From an uncultured Fusobacterium sp. (lineage in GTDB: Bacteria > Fusobacteriota > Fusobacteriia > Fusobacteriales > Fusobacteriaceae), in assembly GCF_905200055.1 (NCBI RefSeq), contig NZ_CAJKIS010000049.1, positions 1 to 17,056 of the forward strand: a stretch of 17,056 nt of DNA, read 5' to 3'. The translations under genes and the position numbers were made by a program. This document shows positions 1-6,051 of the stretch, in pieces. The notes beneath the pieces were generated by a model, which saw nothing but the letters and a program-made list of their open reading frames with translations, had not been told where the DNA came from and made no database searches. Numbering within the stretch: the first letter of the stretch is position 1; each line of letters begins with the position of its first letter.

Positions 1-87
1 TATTGTTTGTTGATTTTTATCATCTTTCTCTATTCTGTTGCTAATGTCCTTTTTATTTTTTTCGTGTCCCGCTTTCCTGCGGTACAT
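1..87 (-). CDS. Possible 5' end of an unidentified gene running off the left edge
   Basis: From the ATG at 87-85 a frame stays open for 29 codons to the window edge. It encodes a very hydrophilic, Lys/Arg/Asp-rich N-terminus (begins MYRRKAGHEKNKKD). I do not recognise the protein. The ATG lies almost exactly where a transcript from the promoter at 93-121 would begin, so it would be leaderless if real. Alternatives are a start further in, such as the ATG at 23-21 in another frame (poor ribosome-binding site), or a start beyond the edge with this stretch being 5' UTR. An AGGA motif near 45-49 lies within the open frame and might serve a downstream start. Seen: the open frame. Inferred: that it is translated. 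Confidence 0.25.
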   Translation of the reverse strand, partial: MYRRKAGHEKNKKDISNRIEKDDKNQQTI

Positions 88-92
88 TGATT

Positions 93-121
93 ATAATATC
101 ATATTTTTTAAATTTCGTCAA
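93..121 (-). promoter_or_regulatory. Promoter reading leftward out of the window
   Basis: On the minus strand TTGACG (121-116) is followed after 17 bp by TATTAT (98-93). An overlapping TATAAT (95-90) sits at a poorer 20-bp spacing. It lies just beyond the 3' end of rnpB and should start a separate transcript for the gene at the left edge, with +1 near 86-87. Confidence 0.6.
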
Positions 122-153
122 TAACTTTTTTTTATTTTTTAAAGAAAAAAAAT

Positions 154-487
154 AAAGGCATTAAATAAGCCGAGTTTTGTATGTGCTGATCATTTATCTA
201 ATCCTATAATTGCTTATAGTTTCTAGCAACTTACCCTGAAAGCTGGACGAGCAGCCCTTAACCTTTCCTATTTAGTCTTGCTCCAGAGGGGGTTTACCAA
301 GCTTTCTTAGTCTCCTAAGAAACTGGTGGTCTCTTACACCACCTTTTCACCCTTACCATAATGGCGGTCTATTTTCTGTGGCACTTTCCTTAAAGTTACC
401 TTTAGCAGCCGTTAGCTGCCCTCTTGCTCTGCGGAGCTCGGACTTTCCTCTCCTTGTTACCAAGCAGCGATCAACTTTAATACCTTT
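154..487 (-). ncRNA. rnpB: RNase P RNA, bacterial class A
   Basis: This is the catalytic RNA of ribonuclease P, which removes 5' leaders from tRNA precursors. The conserved core is readable on the minus strand: GAGGAAAGTCCGAGCTCC (450-433), ACAGAAAATAGACCGCC (379-363), GGTAAGGGTGAAAAGG (357-342), GGAGCAAGACTAAATAG (284-268) and the 3' element AACTCGGCTTAT (176-165). The ends are placed from helix P1: minus-strand 487-476 pairs with 165-154 over 12 bp with one G-U, giving about 334 nt, normal for class A. A run of eight U (152-145) follows P1 and probably ends the transcript. The 5' end is only 7 nt from the stop of the preceding TPM-like gene, so the RNA is either processed from that operon or transcribed from a promoter inside that gene. 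Confidence 0.96.
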
Positions 488-494
488 TATTTAT

Positions 495-1064
495 TTACTT
501 ATTTTTTTCTTTTAGCTCTCTCCTCTTTTTTTGAATTGAAAGCACTCTTATTATAATACCAAAAATTACAAAAAATGCAATAGCTATCCCACCAAAAATA
601 TTAAATTTTTCATTTTTAGTAACTTCTTCTTCAACAACTATTGGTTCTTCTATTTTTATTTTATCTAAAATACCATCTATTCCTTCTAAAACTTCTATTG
701 AATATTTTCCAATCTCTCCTTTAGAAAGAGTTCCTTCAGCATTACTTAAAATTAGATTTATATCTTCTTGATAATCTTCAACATCAATATCTCTAGAAAA
801 ATTTAATTCTATCTTTCCTTTGCTATTCTCCTCTTTTTTTATATTAAGAATTATAACTTTTTCAGGATCTTCTACACTAAACCCCTCTTCTAATGAAAGA
901 GTGTTTACATGTATATGAAGTTTTCTCTTGTTTTCTAGCTCTGTTATTTTTTGTTCCACACTAACTTTTTCCTCTTCTGAAAAAAGTTTTAAAGTATCAT
1001 TAACCCCTGCATAAGAGTTTCCCATTACTATAATTAACCCAATTGTTATTAAAAGTTTTTTCAC
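495..1064 (-). CDS. Exported, membrane-anchored protein with a divergent TPM (YgcG-type) domain
   Basis: About 189 residues. The best start is the GTG at 1064-1062, preceded by AAGGAG at 6-nt spacing; that ribosome-binding site overlaps the stop codon of the upstream Nif3-like gene. An in-frame ATG at 1103 would add 13 residues that spoil the signal peptide. From the GTG there is a classic signal peptide (KK, then a hydrophobic core, cleavage likely after SYA, residues 17-19). A region of about 110 residues follows that resembles TPM domains (LFSEEEKVSVEQKITELE near the start, EVLEGIDGILDKI near the end). Then come an acidic linker, one membrane segment (about 156-176) and a basic tail. The layout suggests an extracytoplasmic domain held by a C-terminal anchor. 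The usual central TPM segment is much altered, so function is unknown. It is the last protein gene before rnpB. Confidence 0.8.
   Translation of the reverse strand: MKKLLITIGLIIVMGNSYAGVNDTLKLFSEEEKVSVEQKITELENKRKLHIHVNTLSLEEGFSVEDPEKVIILNIKKEENSKGKIELNFSRDIDVEDYQEDINLILSNAEGTLSKGEIGKYSIEVLEGIDGILDKIKIEEPIVVEEEVTKNEKFNIFGGIAIAFFVIFGIIIRVLSIQKKRRELKEKNK
553..580 (-). promoter_or_regulatory. Weak candidate promoter for rnpB
   Basis: TTGCAT (580-575), a 16-bp spacer and TATTAT (558-553), with an overlapping TATAAT at 555-550, lie within the end of the TPM-like gene. They would give a precursor with roughly 58 extra nt before the mature rnpB 5' end. The -35 match is poor and AT-rich coding sequence easily produces such boxes. 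Confidence 0.25.
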
Positions 1065-1074
1065 TCTTTTCTCC

Positions 1075-1857
1075 TTAATATATTTCAAAAATAGGTCCAT
1101 CATTAAAAGTTATAATCTCAATACCCATTCCCTCTATATCTTTTCTTAATAATTCCACAAAACAATTTTCACTTTCAAAGTGTCCAATATCAAAAACGTT
1201 TATTCCTGCTTCTTTAGCATCTAAGGCATCGTGATACCCTATATCTCCAGTTATAAATAAATCTGCTCCTAAAGATTTAACTTTTCTCCAATAACTCATT
1301 CCAGAACCATTTATAAGAGCAACTTTTTTTACTTTTTTTTCTCTATCTTCGCTAATTATTCTTATATTTTTTATTTTTAATTTTTTTTTAATAAAATTTG
1401 CATATTCATCTATATTCATCTCTTTTGAAATTGTATATAATCTCCCTATTCCAACTTCATTATCAAACTCGTTTGCATCAATAATCTTTGAATTTTCTAC
1501 TTCTAACAGATTTAAAATATAGTCATTTAAACCATCTTTAGATGCATCTAAATTTGTATGCATAGCATATAGCGATTTATTATTTTCTATAAGTTTTATT
1601 ATCTTTCTTCCTAAATTATCCATTGTAGTTACACTTTTTACTGGTTTAAAAATCATAGGATGATGTGTAATTATTAAATCTACACTATTTTTTATTGCAT
1701 TTTCTATGGCTCTATCGGTAGCATCAAGAGAAAACTGAACTTTTTTTACCTCTTGATTTAACTTTCCGACAATCAATCCTACATTATCCCAACTTTCTGC
1801 ATTTATTTTAGGATATTTCTTTTCTAAAGCTCCTATTATATCTTTTACTTTTATCAT
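1075..1857 (-). CDS. Nif3-like dinuclear metal centre protein (YbgI family)
   Basis: A 260-residue protein of the Nif3/YbgI family, often annotated as GTP cyclohydrolase 1 type 2 homologue; the family's physiological reaction is not firmly established. Metal-site motifs are in their usual order: ESWDNVG (21-27), THHP with His65/His66, HTNLD with His100 and Asp104, and GHFESE with His226 and Glu230. The length matches the short form (E. coli YbgI is about 247 residues) and lacks the long central insert seen in many Firmicutes. The start ATG overlaps the stop of the upstream sigma-like gene (ATGA, 4 nt), indicating translational coupling. Its own stop lies in the ribosome-binding site of the following TPM-like gene. 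Hence it is in one operon with rpoD. The family call is secure; substrate is unknown. Confidence 0.93.
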   Translation of the reverse strand: MIKVKDIIGALEKKYPKINAESWDNVGLIVGKLNQEVKKVQFSLDATDRAIENAIKNSVDLIITHHPMIFKPVKSVTTMDNLGRKIIKLIENNKSLYAMHTNLDASKDGLNDYILNLLEVENSKIIDANEFDNEVGIGRLYTISKEMNIDEYANFIKKKLKIKNIRIISEDREKKVKKVALINGSGMSYWRKVKSLGADLFITGDIGYHDALDAKEAGINVFDIGHFESENCFVELLRKDIEGMGIEIITFNDGPIFEIY

Positions 1858-2702
1858 AGAGCTATCTTCCCTTCAACAGTTGAAAGAATTAAAAGCGCCT
1901 CTTGGAAAAGAGTTTCTCCTTGACCTTTCTCCAATCCTAGTTTTTCCTCTATCTCATATATAGAGTGTCTTTTTTCACTTCCAAAACCAAAATAAAGATT
2001 TAATATCTCTATATGTCTTAAACTTAATCTATTATTCAAATTAAAGAAATTTATTTTTTTATCAACTAATCTTTCTCTTTTTTCTATGGCTTCAATACTT
2101 GGTAAAAGATCTTCCTCTTTCAAATAAACTTCACCATGTTCATGCTCCTCTTCATGTTCATGATGATGCTCTTTTCCAAAGTTTTCTTTCTTAGTTTTAA
2201 AGTAGTTCATAAATTCATACTTTATATCTTCCACTTTATTTTGAATAAACATAACCATCTCTTTTATTATCCAAAATTTACAATAGTTCTTAAACTCTCC
2301 ATTCTCTTCTAAATTATAATTTGATATAGCTTTCATAAGTCCAACTGTTCCTTCTTGCACAATATCCATATAAGCTATTCCCTCTCTAGTATAATTAAAA
2401 GCTATAGAAGCTACTTCTCCCAAATATTTTATTACAATCTCTTCACTATCTTCAATATTTTCTAATTGCTCTTTTTCTTCCTCTTCACTTATAACTTCTA
2501 AATTAGCTATTTCATCAAGATAATCTATAACAGTTTCCTCTGTAAATTCCTCCATATCTTCTAGTTCTTTTAATTTTATATTTTCAACAATAACTTCAAC
2601 TTTCAAATCTTTATTTTCTTTTAAAAACTCTTTAAATTTCTCATCATCAGAATATTTTTCTATTATTAATTTTTCTAGATCTTTTAACTTAATACTCTTC
2701 AT
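1854..2702 (-). CDS. Divergent sigma-70-like protein (degenerate RpoD paralogue with His-rich insert)
   Basis: 282 residues, directly after rpoD. The first 85 residues are strongly acidic and end in a region-1.2-like stretch. Region 2 is clear: EIVIKYLGEVASIAFNYT (88-105) and DIVQEGTVGLMKA (113-125) align with RpoD's DLIQEGNIGLMKA. The melting/-10 segment is altered: FKNYCKFWIIKEM (137-149) replaces FSTYATWWIRQA. Region 3 is not recognisable and is replaced by a short spacer carrying six His among Glu (179-189). A region-4-like HTH (about 223-275) remains, but the recognition helix reads EKGQGETLFQEA where RpoD has TRERIRQIEVKA, so the DNA-contacting arginines are lost. Core polymerase binding is plausible and specific promoter recognition doubtful. 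Start has GGAGG at 6 nt. Alternatives: an alternative sigma with unusual promoters, an RNAP-binding regulator, or a decaying duplicate. Four-nt overlap with the Nif3-like gene argues it is expressed. Confidence 0.8.
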   Translation of the reverse strand: MKSIKLKDLEKLIIEKYSDDEKFKEFLKENKDLKVEVIVENIKLKELEDMEEFTEETVIDYLDEIANLEVISEEEEKEQLENIEDSEEIVIKYLGEVASIAFNYTREGIAYMDIVQEGTVGLMKAISNYNLEENGEFKNYCKFWIIKEMVMFIQNKVEDIKYEFMNYFKTKKENFGKEHHHEHEEEHEHGEVYLKEEDLLPSIEAIEKRERLVDKKINFFNLNNRLSLRHIEILNLYFGFGSEKRHSIYEIEEKLGLEKGQGETLFQEALLILSTVEGKIAL

Positions 2703-2721
2703 TTTTATCCTCCACTAAAGA

Positions 2722-2745
2722 AATAGGAGCATAAATGCTCCTATT
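2722..2745 (-). promoter_or_regulatory. Intercistronic hairpin between rpoD and the sigma-like gene
   Basis: Minus-strand AATAGGAGCA (2745-2736) pairs perfectly with 2731-2722 around a 4-nt loop. It fills most of the 48-bp gap after the rpoD stop. Only a broken U stretch follows (UUUCUUU), so it is at best a partial terminator. It may instead act as an mRNA stability or processing element that lowers output of the downstream genes. Confidence 0.6.
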
Positions 2746-2750
2746 CCCCA

Positions 2751-4028
2751 TTATACTTTAAAATCCTCTAATTTTTTTCTTCTACTTGGATGTCTTAATT
2801 TTCTTAGAGCTTTTACCTCTATTTGTCTAATTCTTTCTCTTGTTACTTTAAATATTTTTCCAACCTCTTCTAGAGTCTTAGGAGAACCATCATCTAATCC
2901 ATATCTATATCTTAAAACTCTCTCTTCTCTACTACTTAATGTATTTAATACTCCATCAAGTTGTTCTCTCAATAAAGATCTATTAGTTAACTCATACGGA
3001 TTTAGCATTTTTTGATCTTCAACAAAATCTCCAAGTTCACTATCCTCTTCACTTCCTACTGGAGTTTCCAATGATATAGGATCTTGGTTCATCTCTTGTA
3101 TAGCTTTTACCTTTTCAACTTCCATTCCTAATCTTTCAGCTAATACTTCTGGAGTGGCATCCTTTCCTGTTTCTTGAAGATAAATTCTAGCTTCTTTCTT
3201 AATTTTATTAATAGTTTCTATCATATGAACTGGGATTCTAATTGTTCTTCCTTGATCTGCAATAGCTCTTGTTATAGCTTGTCTTATCCACCAAGTTGCA
3301 TATGTTGAGAATTTATATCCTTTAGTATATTCAAATTTCTCAACAGCTTTCATAAGACCTATATTTCCTTCTTGAATTAAATCTAATAGTTTTAAACCTC
3401 TATTAGTATGTTTTTTAGCTATACTTACAACAAGTCTTAGGTTAGCTTCAACTAATTGTTTTTGTGCCCAATCGTCCCCTTCTAAAGCTCTTTTAGCATA
3501 TTCAAGTTCTTCATCGTGACTTAATAGAGGGATCTGTCCAATCTCTCTCAAATACATTTTTATAGGCTCATCAACTTTCATATCTCCAGATAGATTAAAT
3601 AGATCATCACTTATTAACTCATCTTCACTAATCTCTTCTAATTCTTCAGGATTAAAGTGATCAAAATCATCTATATCATCTACTCTATCATCAATAAAAT
3701 CATCTATATCATCTTCTTCAGGAAAATCCTCTTTTTCCACTACTTTTATCTCTTCTTCTTCTGGAACTGATACTGGTTTTACTTTTGCTTTAGACTTAGA
3801 TTTTTCTTTTGTTTTTAAAGCAGTTACTAATTTTTTTTCTCTATCTAGATCTTCTTTTCTAACGATTTTTATTCCTTGATCCATCATTCCAGTTATTAAT
3901 TGTTCTATTTTTTCAACTGGAAAATCACTCTTTAGTTCATCATTTATCTCTTCATAAGTTATACACTTATTTTCCATTGCTTTTCTGACTAAAGAAAGAA
4001 CTTTTTCGTTTTTTATAAAATCCCTCAT
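2751..4028 (-). CDS. rpoD: Primary RNA polymerase sigma factor, sigma-70/RpoD
   Basis: 425 residues, normal for a primary sigma without the large non-conserved insert of E. coli. In order: region 1.1 (about 1-60), a Lys-rich then highly acidic linker (65-145), region 1.2 (DEPIKMYLREIG, 153-164), region 2 with DLIQEGNIGLMKAVEKF (216-232) and TYATWWIRQAITRAI (242-256), region 3 (about 268-340), and region 4 with the HTH TLEEVGKIFKVTRERIRQIE (385-404). All residues expected for -10 and -35 recognition look intact, which fits the consensus TTGACA/TATAAT promoters in this window. It lies 23 bp downstream of dnaG with an AGGAGG ribosome-binding site, in the dnaG-rpoD order typical of macromolecular-synthesis operons. 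Confidence 0.98.
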   Translation of the reverse strand: MRDFIKNEKVLSLVRKAMENKCITYEEINDELKSDFPVEKIEQLITGMMDQGIKIVRKEDLDREKKLVTALKTKEKSKSKAKVKPVSVPEEEEIKVVEKEDFPEEDDIDDFIDDRVDDIDDFDHFNPEELEEISEDELISDDLFNLSGDMKVDEPIKMYLREIGQIPLLSHDEELEYAKRALEGDDWAQKQLVEANLRLVVSIAKKHTNRGLKLLDLIQEGNIGLMKAVEKFEYTKGYKFSTYATWWIRQAITRAIADQGRTIRIPVHMIETINKIKKEARIYLQETGKDATPEVLAERLGMEVEKVKAIQEMNQDPISLETPVGSEEDSELGDFVEDQKMLNPYELTNRSLLREQLDGVLNTLSSREERVLRYRYGLDDGSPKTLEEVGKIFKVTRERIRQIEVKALRKLRHPSRRKKLEDFKV

Positions 4029-4051
4029 TATCTGAAGCCTCCTCTAAAAAT

Positions 4052-5830
4052 TTATAGATTAATTATTTCTTCATACTCTTTATATATATCCAATACTTTA
4101 GAGAAATTTCCTGCCCTGCTTAACTGCATCTCTATACTCTTTATCTTCATAAAACGGCTCAAATTCTCTCTATTTTTCAACTGTTCTTTTATCTCTATTC
4201 TAAACCATGAGACAAAAATCTCCTCTAACAATTTTTGCGTCTTTTCTTCACTAGAAAAATCATTTATTGCTAAGCAAATAACTATTTCCCACTCTTCAGT
4301 TTCAGACTTTGTTAATACTATCTCATCTTTTATCTCTTTTACAATACTTTTTATATTTTCTTCATTTTCTTCAATATATGAAAAAACTTTTTTTGTAAGT
4401 GATCCTTTTATATTCTTATTTTTAAAATATTTAAAGTAACTTTTATCTTTAACTATTAAAGCTAAAGTCAATTCCTCTAATAATGGAGCTGCTGCTTCTC
4501 TTATAAAGTTACTACTCTCTTTTATCTCTTCAAATTTTCTAACTTTCTTTTTATTTTTGTCTATAAGAGTTTCTTTTAATATCTCTTTTTCTATATCTAA
4601 TTGTTTAGATAATTTATCTAAATATATACTCTTTTCTAAATCTGTTTCTATACATTGAAAAAAGTCTTTGAATCTACTTACAAAATTGGTTTTTGACATT
4701 GTATTACTTAAATCAAACTCTCTTGAGTAATACTTAAATAAAAAATCAAATATCTCCATAGAATTTTTTACAGCTTTTAAAAACTCATCTCTTCCATAAG
4801 CTTTTAAAAATTCATCTGGATCCTTTGCTCCCTCAAGAATTAAAACTCTAATATTAAATCCCAAAGATTTCAATATTAGTCCTGCTCTTTCTGTTGCAGA
4901 TTGCCCTGGTGCATCAGAATCAAAAGCTAATATAACATTTGAAGTATATCTCTTTAAAAGCTTTCCCTGCTCCTCAGTAAGTGCCGTTCCCAAAGGTGCC
5001 AATGCTACATCAAATCCATATAGATATCCAGATAGAACATCCATATACCCTTCCATCAACATAGCATAATTTTTTTTCTTTATTATACTATTTCTTTCAA
5101 ATCCATATAAATTTTTTCCCTTTTTAAATATAGGAGTATCTGGTGAATTTATATACTTAGGTATCTCCTTACTCTTTTCAAGAGTTCTTCCTCCAAAAGC
5201 TATAACCTTTCCAGAAGTTGAATAAATAGGAAAAATAATTCTATTTCTAAAGGCATCATACTGCCCTTTCTCACTCTCTTTTACCAATCCAAGAGATATT
5301 ATATCACTTAAACTATGCCCCTTATTTATAAGATAATCATTAAGTTCACTCCATCTATTTGGAGCAAATCCTAATCTATTTTCTTTTATGATTTTAGGAT
5401 TTATCTTTCTACCTGCTAAATACTCTAGAGCCTCTCTTCCAGAGTTGCTAAATATACTCTCCTGGAAAAAAATATGAGCATCTTCCATTATCTTATAATA
5501 TCTTTCAAAATTTTCATTCTCTTTAGAATTTTCTTTTATTCCTTTTATAGGAATATTATATTTTTTAGACAGCTCCTCCACTGCCTCAGAAAAACCTATT
5601 TTTTTATACTTAGAATAAAATGTTACTGGATTTCCACCTGCTCCACATACGAAACATTTACAAATATTTTTACTTGGATTTACCATAAAAGATGGTGTAG
5701 TATCTGGATGAAACGGACATAGTCCCTTATAATTAGATCCAGCTTTTTTTAATTCAACAAACTCGCCAACTACCTCTTCAATTCTTAAACTCTCAATAAG
5801 CATATCTATATCTTCAGATCTATATTTCAT
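4052..5830 (-). CDS. dnaG: DNA primase
   Basis: 592 residues; makes RNA primers for DNA replication. The N-terminal CHC2 zinc finger has Cys38, His41, Cys59 and Cys62 with normal spacing. The primase core follows, with a TOPRIM domain: EGYMDV (260-265), FDSDAPGQ (303-310) and DPDE (337-340) are the metal-binding motifs. The C-terminal roughly 170 residues would be the helicase-interaction domain and are divergent, as usual. The ATG at 5830 has no Shine-Dalgarno immediately upstream; instead the stop codon of a 24-codon leader ORF overlaps it (TAATG), so initiation is probably coupled. First large gene of the dnaG-rpoD operon, transcribed from the promoter at 5950-5978. No rpsU gene precedes it, unlike the E. 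coli operon. Confidence 0.98.
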   Translation of the reverse strand: MKYRSEDIDMLIESLRIEEVVGEFVELKKAGSNYKGLCPFHPDTTPSFMVNPSKNICKCFVCGAGGNPVTFYSKYKKIGFSEAVEELSKKYNIPIKGIKENSKENENFERYYKIMEDAHIFFQESIFSNSGREALEYLAGRKINPKIIKENRLGFAPNRWSELNDYLINKGHSLSDIISLGLVKESEKGQYDAFRNRIIFPIYSTSGKVIAFGGRTLEKSKEIPKYINSPDTPIFKKGKNLYGFERNSIIKKKNYAMLMEGYMDVLSGYLYGFDVALAPLGTALTEEQGKLLKRYTSNVILAFDSDAPGQSATERAGLILKSLGFNIRVLILEGAKDPDEFLKAYGRDEFLKAVKNSMEIFDFLFKYYSREFDLSNTMSKTNFVSRFKDFFQCIETDLEKSIYLDKLSKQLDIEKEILKETLIDKNKKKVRKFEEIKESSNFIREAAAPLLEELTLALIVKDKSYFKYFKNKNIKGSLTKKVFSYIEENEENIKSIVKEIKDEIVLTKSETEEWEIVICLAINDFSSEEKTQKLLEEIFVSWFRIEIKEQLKNRENLSRFMKIKSIEMQLSRAGNFSKVLDIYKEYEEIINL

Positions 5831-5904
5831 TAAGAAAGATCTGATAATATAGAGAATTTTATTTTTATATTTTTATTTAATATGCTATTTTTAAGTTTAC
5901 TCAT
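5830..5904 (-). CDS. 24-residue leader ORF translationally coupled to dnaG
   Basis: An ATG at 5904-5902 is preceded by GAGGAG at 6-nt spacing, the best ribosome-binding site on this transcript start. The frame reads MSKLKNSILNKNIKIK and on to a TAA at 5832-5830, whose last A is the first base of the dnaG ATG. The peptide is basic, low-complexity (Lys/Asn/Ile/Ser/Leu) and resembles nothing I know. Seen: a good ribosome-binding site, an uninterrupted frame and a TAATG overlap, while dnaG lacks its own ribosome-binding site. Inferred: the ORF delivers ribosomes to dnaG and may tune primase level. The peptide itself may have no function. Confidence 0.6.
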   Translation of the reverse strand: MSKLKNSILNKNIKIKFSILSDLS

Positions 5905-5949
5905 AATTGGCTCCTCAGTTGGTAAAAAAATATTTTTACGTTATTCTAT

Positions 5950-5978
5950 AGTATAATATATTTTTTATAAATAATCAA
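5950..5978 (-). promoter_or_regulatory. Promoter of the dnaG-rpoD operon
   Basis: TTGATT (5978-5973), a 17-bp spacer and TATACT (5955-5950) on the minus strand. The start would lie near 5943, giving a short leader of about 40 nt before the leader ORF. It sits between the terminator of the preceding gene and that ORF, the expected place. Confidence 0.8.
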
Positions 5979-5997
5979 ATTTTTTATAATAAAATAC

Positions 5998-6039
5998 AAA
6001 AAAGAGAGTAACCTTAAATTTTTAGGTCATTCTCTTTTT
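5998..6039 (-). terminator. Intrinsic terminator after the PPIase gene
   Basis: Minus-strand AAAAAGAGA-A-TGACCT (6039-6024) pairs with AGGTTA-C-TCTCTTTTT (6014-5999 region) over 15 bp, with one A/C mismatch, one G-U and a 9-nt loop, followed by a U-rich tail. It separates the regulator-PPIase unit from the dnaG operon. Confidence 0.88.
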
Positions 6040-6051
6040 GTATATAATTCC

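Noticed and set aside
365..400. TGGCAC on the plus strand as a sigma-54 -24 element.
   Set aside because: It falls inside rnpB on the opposite strand and is not followed by TTGCA/T at the right spacing.
154..487. tmRNA or a riboswitch in the gene-free stretch.
   Set aside because: The conserved blocks and P1 pairing fit RNase P RNA class A; no alanyl-tRNA-like ends or tag ORF are present.
2751..2765. TATAAT at the end of rpoD as a promoter for the sigma-like gene.
   Set aside because: No acceptable -35 at 16-18 bp (an A run is there); such hexamers are common by chance at this base composition.
5474..5722. Open frame of 82 codons on the plus strand.
   Set aside because: Antisense to the zinc-finger end of dnaG, whose coding is unambiguous; the translation is Phe/Ile/Tyr-rich, as expected for the reverse of Lys/Asn-rich codons.
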